Positions 6,335 through 14,235 of a DNA stretch of 23,621 nucleotides are shown one piece after another. The notes under the pieces were generated by a model, which was not told the origin of the DNA, did not search any database, and saw only the letters and a list, made by a program, of their open reading frames with translations. How positions within the stretch are numbered: position 1 is the stretch's first letter; every line of letters starts with the position of its first letter. This DNA comes from an uncultured Oscillospiraceae bacterium (GTDB taxonomy: Bacteria; Bacillota; Clostridia; Oscillospirales; Ruminococcaceae): assembly GCA_900552845.1 (NCBI GenBank), contig USBC01000006.1:1-23621 (forward strand), read 5' to 3'. The translations under genes were made by a program, and so were the position numbers.

Positions 6335-7685
6335 ATGGAAGCGATTGCTGCCATTGTGATCTTTGTATTGATGTTTGCATTGATCATTCTGGATAAGATA
6401 CCGCGGCACTGGATCACACTGGGGTGCGCCGCGGCAACACTCATTATTGTGTTTGGTATCTGCATGAAAAGCCCGCAGGCGATTATGGAGACGCTGAACC
6501 TGAAATCGATCGTTACCGGCGCTTTTTGGATCAGCTCCGGCGAAAGCAGCTCCAGTGGTATCAACTGGGAAACGATCATCTTTGTTGCCGGCATGATGGT
6601 GATGGTGGAGGGTATGGCGAAGGCAGGCTTTTTCCGCTGGCTGTGTTTGACCATTGCCAAAGCGGTTCACTACAAGGTGCTGCCCATTCTGGTGACCTTT
6701 ATGGTGATGAGCGCTGTGCTTGCCATGTTTATCGACAGCATTACCGTTATTCTGTTTTTAGCTGCGGTAACGGTGGAGCTTTCTCAGCTTCTCAAATTTG
6801 ATCCGGTGCCGATGGTGCTGGCAGAAATCTTTTGTGCCAATCTTGGCGGTTCCGCAACAATGTGCGGTGACCCGCCCAACATCATTGTGGGGACTGCGCT
6901 GGGATACAGTTTTTCGGACTTCATTACCAATACCGGCGTAGTTGCCGGCGTGGCTCTGATCGTAAGTGTAATCTTTTATGTGTTGGCATACCGCAGGGAA
7001 CTGACTGCATCCGCAGCGGCGGCAAACGGATTAACGGTGCATTATCCCGATCCGGGCGAAGCCATCACCGATAAAAAGGAATTTGTGATGAGCTGTATCA
7101 TCTTTCTGTGTGCGGTAGTGCTTCTGGTGAGCCATGCACAGACCCACCTGACGGTGGCTTTCATTGGGGTGGCGATTACCCTGCTGACGCTTATCTGCTT
7201 TGCCAAGGACGCTAAGGAAATTATCTGCGGTGTGGACTACCAGACACTGCTGTTTCTTTATCGGGCTGTTTGTAGTGGTCGGCGGTCTGGAGCAGACCGG
7301 CGTGCTGGTGATGATTGCGGAATTCATTGGCAAGCTGTGCGGCGGCAATATTCTGGCAATGGTGTACATCGTGCTGTGGATTTCCGCGGTGGCAAGCTCG
7401 GTGGTTGACAATATTCCGTTTGCTGCTACAATGGTACCTGTTATCAAGACGCTGGCGGCAACCACCGGCGCAGACCTTTCCACCCTGGCATGGGGGCTTT
7501 CCATCGGTACCGATATCGGCGGCAGCGCCACTCCCATCGGCGCTTCTGCCAATGTGGTGGGAACCTCGGTCGTCTCTAAGGCGGGTCACCCGGTAAGCTG
7601 GGGGCGCTACTGTAAGACGGCGATTCCCGCAACGGTCATGGTGCTGGGCATTGCCATGGTGATTATCCGGCTAAGATATTTTTAA
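6335..7685 (+). pseudogene. SLC13/ArsB-NhaD-like permease interrupted by a +1 frameshift
   Basis: Two frames together encode one approximately 449-residue permease. Frame one (from 6335) covers helices through VDYQTLLF, including the first signature GGSATMCGDPPNIIVGTALG. The second frame resumes at FIGLFVVVGGLEQTGV and carries the symmetric second signature, GGSATPIGASANVVG, to the stop at 7683-7685. The break is at 7253-7259 (TTT CTT T): deleting one T, or the C at 7256, restores LLFFIGLF, the sequence expected in this family. One extra base is therefore present, either a real mutation or a sequencing error. A +1 ribosomal shift at CUU-U is also conceivable, though no supporting upstream Shine-Dalgarno-like stimulator is seen. 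Read without shifting, the first frame stops at 7408. The cytidylate-kinase-like gene follows 18 nt later. Confidence 0.85.
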
Positions 7686-7703
7686 TACATGAGGGAGGAC
7701 AGT

Positions 7704-8306
7704 ATGGAAAACGATAAACAGGTCATTATCACCATCGGCCGGGAATACGGCTCCGGCGGGCATTTGATTGCCGATATGCTGGGGGAAAAGTACGGGCTGC
7801 CGGTGTATGACAGCACCATCATTGAGACCATTGCGGAAGAAAAGGAGTTGGATCTTTCCAAGCTGAAGCATTTTGATGAAAAGCCCCGCAACCGGCTGTT
7901 CACCCGCTCCATTGACGGATACAGCAACTCTCCGGAGGACGTTACCGCCTACATGGAATTTGACTTCCTGCGGGAAAAGGCAAAGGCGGGGGAGAGCTTT
8001 ATTGTTGTAGGACGCTGCGGAAGCTCAATTCTAAAGGGCTACAAGGGCGTGATGAGTTTTTTTGTTACCGCCGATATGCCGGAGAAGATTCAACGGGTGG
8101 CGACGGAATTTCATGTTTCCAACGAAGATGCAGAAGTGATGATCCAAAAGAACAACAAAAGCCGCAAGCTGTATCATAACTTTTACTGCAAAGAAAAGTG
8201 GGGCGACAGCCGCTACTACGAATTGACCATTAATACCTCCAAAATCGGCTATGAGAAAGCCGCCGAGGTCATTGACTTTTACATTCAAAAGCGTCTGATG
8301 AGTTGA
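7704..8306 (+). CDS. Cytidylate kinase-like family protein
   Basis: A 200-residue protein starting with VIITIGREYGSGGHLIADMLGEKYGLPVYD, which matches the modified P-loop (GREYGSGG) of the cytidylate-kinase-like family. A VVGRCG segment lies mid-protein, followed by FFVTADMPEKIQRV, the usual LID-side region. The family is related to CMP kinases but generally not the essential Cmk; its substrate is not established. The start at 7704 follows GGGAGG at 7693-7698; an upstream in-frame ATG at 7689 lies before the ribosome binding site. It is 18 nt downstream of the broken permease and probably co-transcribed with it. Confidence 0.85.
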   Translation: MENDKQVIITIGREYGSGGHLIADMLGEKYGLPVYDSTIIETIAEEKELDLSKLKHFDEKPRNRLFTRSIDGYSNSPEDVTAYMEFDFLREKAKAGESFIVVGRCGSSILKGYKGVMSFFVTADMPEKIQRVATEFHVSNEDAEVMIQKNNKSRKLYHNFYCKEKWGDSRYYELTINTSKIGYEKAAEVIDFYIQKRLMS

Positions 8307-8325
8307 GCTTCATAATAACGAATAA

Positions 8326-8367
8326 TAGAAAAAGACCTCCGATCCTGACTTGAGACCGGAGGTCTTT
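8326..8367. terminator. Intrinsic terminator between convergent genes, best for cotJABC
   Basis: AAAGACCTCCG (8331-8341) pairs perfectly with CGGAGGTCTTT (8357-8367). On the minus strand the stem runs into TTTTTCTATT, a good T tract. On the plus strand only the stem's own TTT follows, so it is weaker for the kinase-like gene. Confidence 0.8.
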
Positions 8368-8381
8368 GAACATTAGAGCGA

Positions 8382-8978
8382 TCAGCTGCGGTAGGCGGGA
8401 TTGAAAGCATAGAAGTTGCGGGAATCAAGATCCTCCTGAACCATACGGAGGGCTTCGCCAAATCTTTGATAATGGACTATTTCCCGTTCCCGCAGGAAAC
8501 GAATGGGGGTGATGACATCGGGGTCATCGACCAGCCGCAGGATATTATCATAGGTGGTGCGCGCCTTTTGCTCGGCAGCCATATCTTCGGTAAGGTCGGT
8601 GATGGGGTCACCGGTGGACTGGAAGGTAGAAGCTGAGAACGGCATACCGCTTGCCGCCTGCGGCCAAATGCCGGTGGTGTGATCCACAAAATAGGGTGCA
8701 AAACCGGAATTCTTGATCTCCTCGATGGAGAGGTTTTTGGTAAGCTGATGGACGATGGCGCCGATCATCTCCAAGTGCGCCAGCTCTTCGGTACCGATAT
8801 CGTTGAGGAGACCGGCGACCCGACGGTTGGGCATGGCAAACTTTTGCGAAAGGTAGCGCAGGCTGGCACCCAATTCGCCGTCTGGCCCGCCGTACTGCGA
8901 GATGATGACCTGTGCTGCCTTGGCATTGGGACGCTTGATGTTAACCGGAAATTCTAATATCTTATCGTAGCTCCACAT
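8382..8978 (-). CDS. cotJC: Spore coat protein CotJC (manganese catalase family)
   Basis: A 198-residue four-helix-bundle protein of the Mn-catalase family. Visible metal-ligand motifs are EELAHLEMI (Glu-x2-His-x2-Glu pattern) and EREIVHYQRF near the C terminus, with MAAEQKARTTYDNI between. CotJC is a component of the inner spore coat of Bacillus and Clostridia; catalase activity is plausible from the retained ligands. The start at 8978 gives the typical MWSYDK N terminus of the family and is preceded by GGGAGGG at good spacing. A longer frame to 9020 would overlap cotJB. It is the last gene of cotJABC, 2 nt after the cotJB stop. Confidence 0.93.
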   Translation of the reverse strand: MWSYDKILEFPVNIKRPNAKAAQVIISQYGGPDGELGASLRYLSQKFAMPNRRVAGLLNDIGTEELAHLEMIGAIVHQLTKNLSIEEIKNSGFAPYFVDHTTGIWPQAASGMPFSASTFQSTGDPITDLTEDMAAEQKARTTYDNILRLVDDPDVITPIRFLREREIVHYQRFGEALRMVQEDLDSRNFYAFNPAYRS

Positions 8979-8980
8979 AT

Positions 8981-9229
8981 TCAACCCTCCCACGGCCATG
9001 GGGTGCAGCCCCAGCTCCAATTTCGACTGCCGGCAGCGGCACAGGGAGTCAGCGGAGCCACCTCATTATAGGCGGCGCGGGCGGCTTCCCGCATTTCGCA
9101 TGCCTTGACATAGTAGGCTGCCGCCTCCTGACAGTCGGGGTGCGTATCCAGATAAAGCTGGCAATCCAGTGCCGTGAAGGTATGCCGCTGCACCTCGCGA
9201 GTCATGCTGCAGAGATTACTTTCAGCCAC
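8981..9229 (-). CDS. cotJB: Spore coat protein CotJB
   Basis: An 82-residue small protein with the CotJB core: REVQRHTFTALDCQLYLDTHPDCQEAAAYY, then MREAARAAYNEVAPLTP and a Trp-rich tail (NWSWGCTPWPWEG). It acts with CotJA and CotJC in spore coat assembly. The start is GTG at 9227-9229, preceded by AAGGGGGG on the minus strand; the longer frame to 9385 lacks a ribosome binding site and would overlap cotJA fully. Its start overlaps the end of cotJA by 8 nt, and cotJC begins 2 nt after its stop, so the three are tightly coupled. Confidence 0.9.
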   Translation of the reverse strand: MAESNLCSMTREVQRHTFTALDCQLYLDTHPDCQEAAAYYVKACEMREAARAAYNEVAPLTPCAAAGSRNWSWGCTPWPWEG

Positions 9230-9461
9230 GGTTAGCCCCCCTTTCACATGAACAGCCGGTGAATGGCAGATCCAACGCAGGGAACAGTGTCCCGCGGCAG
9301 AGCGCCTTTTCGGGATCATAGACCTCGCCCCAGCGCTGCCATGGGACATAAGCCATGGCGATGGGGTATTCGCTGTCGATAGCACGGCGGGCTCGGTTCA
9401 TGCCGGAGGGCATATAGCCCGGCTGAGCACCCATGCAGCCGCCGTTATTACAATATCTCAT
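9222..9461 (-). CDS. cotJA: Spore coat-associated protein CotJA
   Basis: A 79-residue protein with the CotJA hallmark YPIAMAYVPWQRWGEVYDPEKALCRGTLFPALDLPF, followed by a short Cys-containing tail. CotJA is the first component of the cotJABC spore coat operon, which is expressed in the mother cell in Bacillus. Two adjacent ATGs (9464 and 9461) are possible. The second is preferred because AAAGGAG then sits 7 nt upstream rather than 4. I looked for a sigma-E type promoter upstream and did not find a convincing match. The N terminus is Cys/Gly-rich (CNNGGCMG). Confidence 0.9.
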   Translation of the reverse strand: MRYCNNGGCMGAQPGYMPSGMNRARRAIDSEYPIAMAYVPWQRWGEVYDPEKALCRGTLFPALDLPFTGCSCERGANRG

Positions 9462-9537
9462 CATGTCACTCCTTTCGGGAAAGGTTCAATGCCATATTAC
9501 GCGTAAAACCGGCTGGGGTGAATCGGTGGTAATTGCA

Positions 9538-9566
9538 TTGAAAAGGGGCGCGAAAGATGCTATAAT
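9538..9566 (+). promoter_or_regulatory. Sigma-A promoter with extended -10 for the DEAD-box helicase
   Basis: TTGAAA (9538-9543), 17-bp spacer, TATAAT (9561-9566), with TGC at 9558-9560 as extended -10. The predicted 5' leader to the start at 9630 is about 57 nt. Confidence 0.8.
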
Positions 9567-9629
9567 ATTTGCCGGACAGGAAAAAACAGAAAAACCGGCG
9601 GGAACTGCCGGAGCAAAAGGAAGAAAAAC

Positions 9630-10775
9630 ATGACAACATTCTACAGCGAACTGCCGATCCGTGAGGAGCTGAAAAAGGCGATAGCGGAAATGGGCTTTAC
9701 CGAAATGACTGAGATCCAGCAGAAGGCAATTCCGGAACTGCTGGCGGGCAGAGAGGTCATTGCCAAAGCACCCACCGGCACCGGCAAGACCTGCGCCTTC
9801 GGCGTGCCGATGGTGGAACGGATCCGGCCGGAGAAGGGCTATGTACAGGGGGTTATTCTTTGCCCGACCAGAGAGCTTTGCCTGCAGATCACCGAGGAAC
9901 TGACAAAGCTGGGAAAATATATCCCATCCTTTTCCGTGGTGGCTGTATATGGCGGACAGTCCATGCAGCCACAGATCAACGCACTGAAGAAGAACCCGCA
10001 GATTGTGGTGGCAACTCCCGGACGGCTGATGGATCATATGCGCCGCCGCAATGTCGCCATCGACCGCACCGAGATGATCGTGCTGGACGAGGCGGACGAG
10101 ATGCTGGATATGGGCTTTTACCAAGATGTGCGGTGGATACTGGATCGTGTGCCCCGAACCAAGCAGATGTCGATGTTTTCTGCGACCATTTCCCGCGAGG
10201 TTATGGATATCGGCTGGCTGTACCAGCTTGACCCTGTGGAGCTGGTGGTGGAGCCGGTGGCAGAAAGTAAGCCGCGAATCACCCAGTACTGCATCAAATG
10301 CAGCGGACGGGAGCGCATTGAACCCCTGATTGCTCTTTTGAAGCGAGAGGAATACCGCCGCAGCATGGTGTTTTGCAATACCAAGTACGGCACTGTCAGT
10401 CTGGTGACCCATTTGGAGAAGGCCGGGCTGCGTGCCAAGTGCTTGAACGGAGACATGGAGCAGGCGGCGCGCAACCGTATTATGGGAGCATACCGCAACA
10501 ACGAGTTTGATGTGCTGGTTGCTACCGATGTAGCGGCGCGCGGCATTGATGTGGAGCAGGTGGACGCTGCCTTTAACTACGAGATTCCCAATGAAAACGA
10601 GTACTATCTGCATCGCATCGGCAGGACGGGACGCGCCGGCAGAGAGGGCGTTTCCTTTGTATTTTACAGTGAGAACGAGCGCCAAAGGCTCAAGACGATC
10701 CTCAAGTACTCCGGCAACAGCTACCACCCCATTAAGATGAACGAGGACGGCAGCTTTACCGAATGTGAGCTGTAA
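9630..10775 (+). CDS. DEAD-box ATP-dependent RNA helicase
   Basis: A 381-residue protein holding only the two-RecA-domain core. Motifs in order: an upstream Q-motif region (MTEIQQKAIP), motif I APTGTGKT (47-54), PTREL (79-83), TPGRL (129-133), DEAD (153-156), SAT (184-186), then ATDVAARGID and HRIGRTGRAGR in domain 2. Such proteins unwind short RNA duplexes in ribosome assembly and mRNA decay. It lacks the long C-terminal extension of CshA/DeaD/DbpA, so it is a minimal member and no specific gene name is safe. AAGGAAG upstream supports the ATG. It has its own promoter and is followed 12 nt later by the DUF6472-like gene. Confidence 0.95.
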   Translation: MTTFYSELPIREELKKAIAEMGFTEMTEIQQKAIPELLAGREVIAKAPTGTGKTCAFGVPMVERIRPEKGYVQGVILCPTRELCLQITEELTKLGKYIPSFSVVAVYGGQSMQPQINALKKNPQIVVATPGRLMDHMRRRNVAIDRTEMIVLDEADEMLDMGFYQDVRWILDRVPRTKQMSMFSATISREVMDIGWLYQLDPVELVVEPVAESKPRITQYCIKCSGRERIEPLIALLKREEYRRSMVFCNTKYGTVSLVTHLEKAGLRAKCLNGDMEQAARNRIMGAYRNNEFDVLVATDVAARGIDVEQVDAAFNYEIPNENEYYLHRIGRTGRAGREGVSFVFYSENERQRLKTILKYSGNSYHPIKMNEDGSFTECEL

Positions 10776-10787
10776 GGGGGCGCTGTC

Positions 10788-10982
10788 ATGGCGAAGGGAA
10801 CCCGAAAAGCAGGCGGGAACTGCGAATTTTGCGCGCACTATGAATACGATGACGAAATGGGCTGCTATGTGTGTGAAATGAATTTGGACGAGGACGAGAT
10901 GGTGCTGTTTTTGCAGCGCCGCAACGATGCCTGCCCTTACTTTAGCTTTAGCGATGATTACAAGCTGGCGGGACGCCAGTAA
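10788..10982 (+). CDS. Small Cys-rich protein, DUF6472-like
   Basis: A 64-residue protein with NCEFC, then GCYVCEMNLDEDEM and CPYFSFSDDYKL. Two CxxC pairs (C-E-F-C and C-Y-V-C) suggest a small zinc-binding knuckle. The pattern fits the DUF6472 family of Clostridia, whose function is unknown. It starts 12 nt after the helicase stop with AAGGGGG overlapping the stop region, so it is likely co-transcribed with the helicase. The strong terminator follows directly. Confidence 0.8.
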   Translation: MAKGTRKAGGNCEFCAHYEYDDEMGCYVCEMNLDEDEMVLFLQRRNDACPYFSFSDDYKLAGRQ

Positions 10983-10985
10983 AGA

Positions 10986-11033
10986 AAAGGCTGCCGCAGA
11001 GAACCGGTCAAGGGTTCCTATGGCAGCCTTTTT
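10986..11033. terminator. Bidirectional intrinsic terminator
   Basis: AAAGGCTGCC (10986-10995) pairs perfectly with GGCAGCCTTT (11022-11031), with an inner GAACC/GGTTC pairing extending the hairpin. A T run follows on the plus strand, and on the minus strand the stem runs into TTTTCTTTA. It serves the helicase operon and the convergent small gene at 11036. Confidence 0.85.
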
Positions 11034-11035
11034 GG

Positions 11036-11242
11036 TTATTCCTCCGGTGGTGTGCTTTCTCCGGTTTCCAGTCGTTCCAGCATCTGACGGATCCGGCGGG
11101 ACGCCTCCCAGGTATCATCGCAGCTTTGCACATAGCCTACGATACGCTCCTGTGCGGCGGGGGACAATGCGGAAAAGGCGGCAAGCGCCTGAGGGTGACC
11201 GGCAAGCTGCTGATCCCACTGCTGATCGAAATAGCTGTTCAT
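11036..11242 (-). CDS. Small hypothetical protein (68 aa)
   Basis: A 68-residue soluble, probably helical protein (MNSYFDQQWDQQLAGHP..., ending ETGESTPPEE) that I do not recognise. The start at 11242 is supported by GGGGAGG 8 nt upstream on the minus strand; the upstream extension of the frame to 11443 has no ribosome binding site and crosses the promoter of the LTA synthase gene. It converges on the helicase operon and shares its terminator. Its SPAAQERIVGYVQ segment resembles a short helix-loop-helix, but no motif allows a function. Confidence 0.7.
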   Translation of the reverse strand: MNSYFDQQWDQQLAGHPQALAAFSALSPAAQERIVGYVQSCDDTWEASRRIRQMLERLETGESTPPEE

Positions 11243-11395
11243 AGAAAAGACCTCCCCAAAACGGATTTCATGACAGGCGGCGAGAGAAAAGCGGTACGAC
11301 GCACGGTATACTGCATTCCGGGAATGCGGGCAGACGCCGACCCGCCCTGTGGCATCTGGTATAGTTAGTATGCACAGCAATACAGATATTACTTG

Positions 11396-11424
11396 TTGGC
11401 AGATGGGAAAGGCTATGCTATAAT
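11396..11424 (+). promoter_or_regulatory. Sigma-A promoter with extended -10 for the LTA synthase gene
   Basis: TTGGCA (11396-11401), 17-bp spacer, TATAAT (11419-11424), with TGC at 11416-11418 giving an extended -10. The gap between the divergent genes (11243-11455) otherwise contains only a short perfect palindrome (GCATTCC-G-GGAATGC, 11313-11327). Confidence 0.85.
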
Positions 11425-11455
11425 AAAGCGAAAAAACAGACAATAAAGGGATTTT

Positions 11456-13597
11456 ATGGAAACAGAAATAAATGGAAGTGATAAAATGACGATAACCGAA
11501 CCGCGTCCCGAAGCAAAGCCGAGCCTGACCGAAGAATCGGAGGCGGAGGAGAGCGCTTCGACAGAGGAGGACGCAAAGCAGCCTGCATCCGCCAATAAAA
11601 TGCTGTGGGCGGCATGGCGGGGCATGTGGTTTTTCCCTGCTGCAGTTTTGTGGCTGGAGCTGATCCTGCGGATCTCTACGATCGGCATTGACTACCCCAA
11701 GGGGCTTTTGTACACCCTTGGCTTTTCGCTTGCGGCAGGGTTGCTGCTTGCGCTTTTGGGCAAGGCATTTTCGCCCAAGGCGGGACGCATGATTGTAACT
11801 GTCCTGTGGGTGGTGCTCAGCATCTTCTACATGGGGCAGGTGGTGTATTATGCCATCTTCAAGGTGTATTTTACACTGTTTTCGGTGGGCGGCGCAGGGC
11901 AGGTGGCGCAGTTCTCCAGCGTTATTTTTTCAACCATATTACAGTGCTGGTGGGCGCTGTTGCTGATGCTGGTACCGCTGGTACTGCTGATCTGGCAGGG
12001 GAAAAAGCGTGTGGAATGGGGGCATGGACAGTGGAAAGAGCTGCTGGCTCCCCTTATTGCGGCACTGGTGCTGCAAATGGTGACGACCGGCTGTGCCCTT
12101 TTGGATACCGGCGGGGCAATGAGCGTCAGCCGCCTTTACACCACTGATTTCATCAGCAACCTTTCGGTCAGCCGTTTCGGGCTGCTTACCACCTTTCGTA
12201 TCGAGGCACGCAATGCATGGCTTGGCCCCATGCCGGCAGTGACAACCGGTAACGAGCCGGAGCCTGAGCCGGAGCCCGAGCCGGAGCCGGAGAAAGAAAA
12301 GCAGGTAATGGATATTGACTTTACCGCACTGGCAGAAGCGACCGGCGATGCCCAGTTAGCGGAAATGTACCGCTATTTTGCCAAGACTGTACCCGGCACG
12401 GAAAATGACTATACCGGCTATTTCAAGGGGAAAAATCTCATCTTTCTTACCTGCGAAAGCCTGTGGAAATATGCCATTGATCCAAACCTGACGCCCAATC
12501 TTTACAAGCTGTGGAACGAGGGCTTCCAGTTTACCAATTTCTATAATCCCATTTGGGGCGTCAGCACGCTGGACGGCGAATATGTGAACCTTTTGGGGCT
12601 GATCCCCGTCACCGGCACGTGGAGCATGACCGAATCCGCCACAAACTGGCTACCGTTCTCTTTCGGTAACCAGTTCCGGGCAATGGGCTACACCACCCGT
12701 GCCTACCATGACCACACCTATACCTATTATTCCCGCAATAAATCCCACCCGAACCTTGGCTACGACTATAAGGGCGTGGGAAACGGGCTGAATATTAAGG
12801 CCATGTGGCCGGAATCCGATGTGGATATGATGAACGCAACGCTGGATACCGTTTTGGCTGATGAGCATTTTATGACCTATTATCTGACAGTCAGCGGGCA
12901 TCTGGAGTACAACTTCTTCGGCAATTGCATGGCAATGCGCAACGAGGAGGCGGTCGCCGAGCTTGACCTGCCGGAGGCGGCGCGCGCCTACCTTGCCTGC
13001 AATATCGAGCTGGATAAAGCCATCGGCGTGCTGCTGCAAAAGCTGGAAGAGACCGGACATGATAAGGATACCGTTATTATGCTGGCGCCCGACCATTACC
13101 CCTACGGCTTGGACAGCGAATCCTTAAACGCACTGGCGGGCAAGGAGTTGGATCAGTTCAGCATGTACCAAAGCTGCTTTCTCATCTGGAGCGCCGATAT
13201 GGAGAATCCGATTGTCATTGATAAGCCCGTTTCCAGTCTGGATATCCTGCCGACGGTCAGCAACCTCTTTGACCTCGAATACGATTCCCGCCTGATGATG
13301 GGTACCGATATGCTGAGCGATACCCAGTCTCCGGTCATCTTTCAGGACCATAGCTGGCTGACTGCCTACGGACGTTACAATGCCGCCGCCGACCATTATA
13401 CGCCGATAATAGCTACCGGCAGAGATGACTACTATGTCAGCAGCATCAACCGGCAGGTAGACCAGAAATTCACCTACTCCAAGCTCATTCTGCGAAAGGA
13501 TTTCTTCCGCCACCTGTGGGACGATGCCGGACTGTGGCAGACCGAAGAGCCGAAGGAAAAACAGGCAGAGCAACCTGTACCCCAAGAAACCCCGTGA
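11456..13597 (+). CDS. LTA synthase family protein (membrane sulfatase-fold phosphoglycerol transferase)
   Basis: A 713-residue protein. Residues 1-45 are acidic and cytoplasmic, about five membrane helices follow (roughly 50-235), then an EP-repeat linker (267-278) and an extracellular sulfatase-like domain (about 295-680). NLIFLTCES carries the metal-binding Glu. WGVSTLDGEY places the nucleophilic Thr at residue 371, and DTVIMLAPDHYPYG holds the C-terminal metal-binding Asp-His pair. These enzymes transfer glycerol-phosphate from phosphatidylglycerol to build lipoteichoic acid or to decorate glycans outside the cell. The start at 11456 follows AAAGGG; a second ATG at 11486 is possible. The gene has its own extended -10 promoter, and folT follows 22 nt later. 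Confidence 0.92.
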   Translation: METEINGSDKMTITEPRPEAKPSLTEESEAEESASTEEDAKQPASANKMLWAAWRGMWFFPAAVLWLELILRISTIGIDYPKGLLYTLGFSLAAGLLLALLGKAFSPKAGRMIVTVLWVVLSIFYMGQVVYYAIFKVYFTLFSVGGAGQVAQFSSVIFSTILQCWWALLLMLVPLVLLIWQGKKRVEWGHGQWKELLAPLIAALVLQMVTTGCALLDTGGAMSVSRLYTTDFISNLSVSRFGLLTTFRIEARNAWLGPMPAVTTGNEPEPEPEPEPEPEKEKQVMDIDFTALAEATGDAQLAEMYRYFAKTVPGTENDYTGYFKGKNLIFLTCESLWKYAIDPNLTPNLYKLWNEGFQFTNFYNPIWGVSTLDGEYVNLLGLIPVTGTWSMTESATNWLPFSFGNQFRAMGYTTRAYHDHTYTYYSRNKSHPNLGYDYKGVGNGLNIKAMWPESDVDMMNATLDTVLADEHFMTYYLTVSGHLEYNFFGNCMAMRNEEAVAELDLPEAARAYLACNIELDKAIGVLLQKLEETGHDKDTVIMLAPDHYPYGLDSESLNALAGKELDQFSMYQSCFLIWSADMENPIVIDKPVSSLDILPTVSNLFDLEYDSRLMMGTDMLSDTQSPVIFQDHSWLTAYGRYNAAADHYTPIIATGRDDYYVSSINRQVDQKFTYSKLILRKDFFRHLWDDAGLWQTEEPKEKQAEQPVPQETP
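12254..12289 (+). repeat. Six tandem Glu-Pro codon pairs in the LTA synthase linker
   Basis: Six units of GAG-CCN encode EPEPEPEPEPEP, between the membrane domain and the extracellular domain. The hexamer repeat could change unit number by slippage and alter linker length without breaking the frame. Confidence 0.9.
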
Positions 13598-13619
13598 CCC
13601 CTAAGGAGGAACCGCTGAA

Positions 13620-14141
13620 ATGAATAGAAACAATGCCCTGAAAAAGCTGGTGCTTGCAGCGCTTTTTGTTGCGCTGGATCTTTTGTTCACCCGTGTATTC
13701 TGCATCTACCTGATGGGCGGCGCAGAGCGTGTCAGCCTGCAGACCCTTGCCAGCGCTGTGTGCGGCTGGGCATTGGGACCATGGTGGAGCGCCGGCGTGG
13801 CTGCCGCCGCCGATCTGCTTGGCTCTGCCATCGGATCCTCCGGGCTGTCGTTTTTTCCGGGCTTTACCCTTACGGCAGCACTGCGGGGGCTGACCTATGG
13901 CCTGCTGCTGTACCGCAAACCTGTTACCTTCCCTCGCTGTCTGGGCGCCAGCGCTGCGGTAAGTATCCTGTGGGGGCTGCTGCTCAATTCGCTCTGGCTT
14001 TCCTTTTATATGGGCAAGAATTTTTGGGCATGGACAGTTGCCAAAGCACCGATGAAGCTTTTGCTGGTACCGGTATTTGCCTATCTGATCTATCTGACGC
14101 TGAAGGGGCTGCAAAAAAGCGGACTGCCGGAACATCTGTGA
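13620..14141 (+). CDS. folT: Folate ECF transporter S component FolT
   Basis: A 173-residue membrane protein with about six helices. ALGPWWSAGVAAAADLLGSAIG and FFPGFTLTAALRGLTYGLLLY match the FolT type of energy-coupling factor S components, which bind folate and dock on the shared EcfA-EcfA'-EcfT module. That module is not in the window. An ideal AAGGAGGA ribosome binding site (13603-13610) stands 9 nt before the ATG. It lies 22 nt after the LTA synthase gene and is probably co-transcribed with it. That small gap leaves no room for a THF riboswitch. The terminator at 14148-14185 follows. Confidence 0.88.
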   Translation: MNRNNALKKLVLAALFVALDLLFTRVFCIYLMGGAERVSLQTLASAVCGWALGPWWSAGVAAAADLLGSAIGSSGLSFFPGFTLTAALRGLTYGLLLYRKPVTFPRCLGASAAVSILWGLLLNSLWLSFYMGKNFWAWTVAKAPMKLLLVPVFAYLIYLTLKGLQKSGLPEHL

Positions 14142-14144
14142 TAA

Positions 14145-14190
14145 AATACACCCGTCCTTCTCCAAGACCGGAGAAAGACGGGTGTGTTTG
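14145..14190. terminator. Bidirectional intrinsic terminator between folT and rapZ
   Basis: ACACCCGTC (14148-14156) pairs with GACGGGTGT (14177-14185). An inner CTTCTCC/GGAGAAAG pairing extends the stem. T-rich sequence follows on plus (GTTTGTTT) and on minus (ATTTTATC). Confidence 0.85.
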
Positions 14191-14235
14191 TTTATGCAAG
14201 CCGGTGTGAGGCTTTGAGCATCGGTGCAAAAGGCG

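Noticed and set aside
7250..7262. prfB-like programmed +1 frameshift as the default explanation
   Set aside because: CUU-U is present, but there is no in-frame stop at the site and no AGGGGG stimulator upstream; an indel or sequencing error is simpler.
9462..9540. Sigma-E type sporulation promoter before cotJA
   Set aside because: I searched the minus strand for an ATATT-like -35 and CATACAAT-like -10 at 13-15 bp spacing and found no acceptable pair.
9486..10838. 450-codon open frame on the minus strand opposite the helicase
   Set aside because: It is fully antisense to a gene with all DEAD-box motifs, lacks a ribosome binding site and shows no family features.
13598..13619. THF riboswitch before folT
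   Set aside because: Only 22 nt separate folT from the preceding gene; there is no room for an aptamer.
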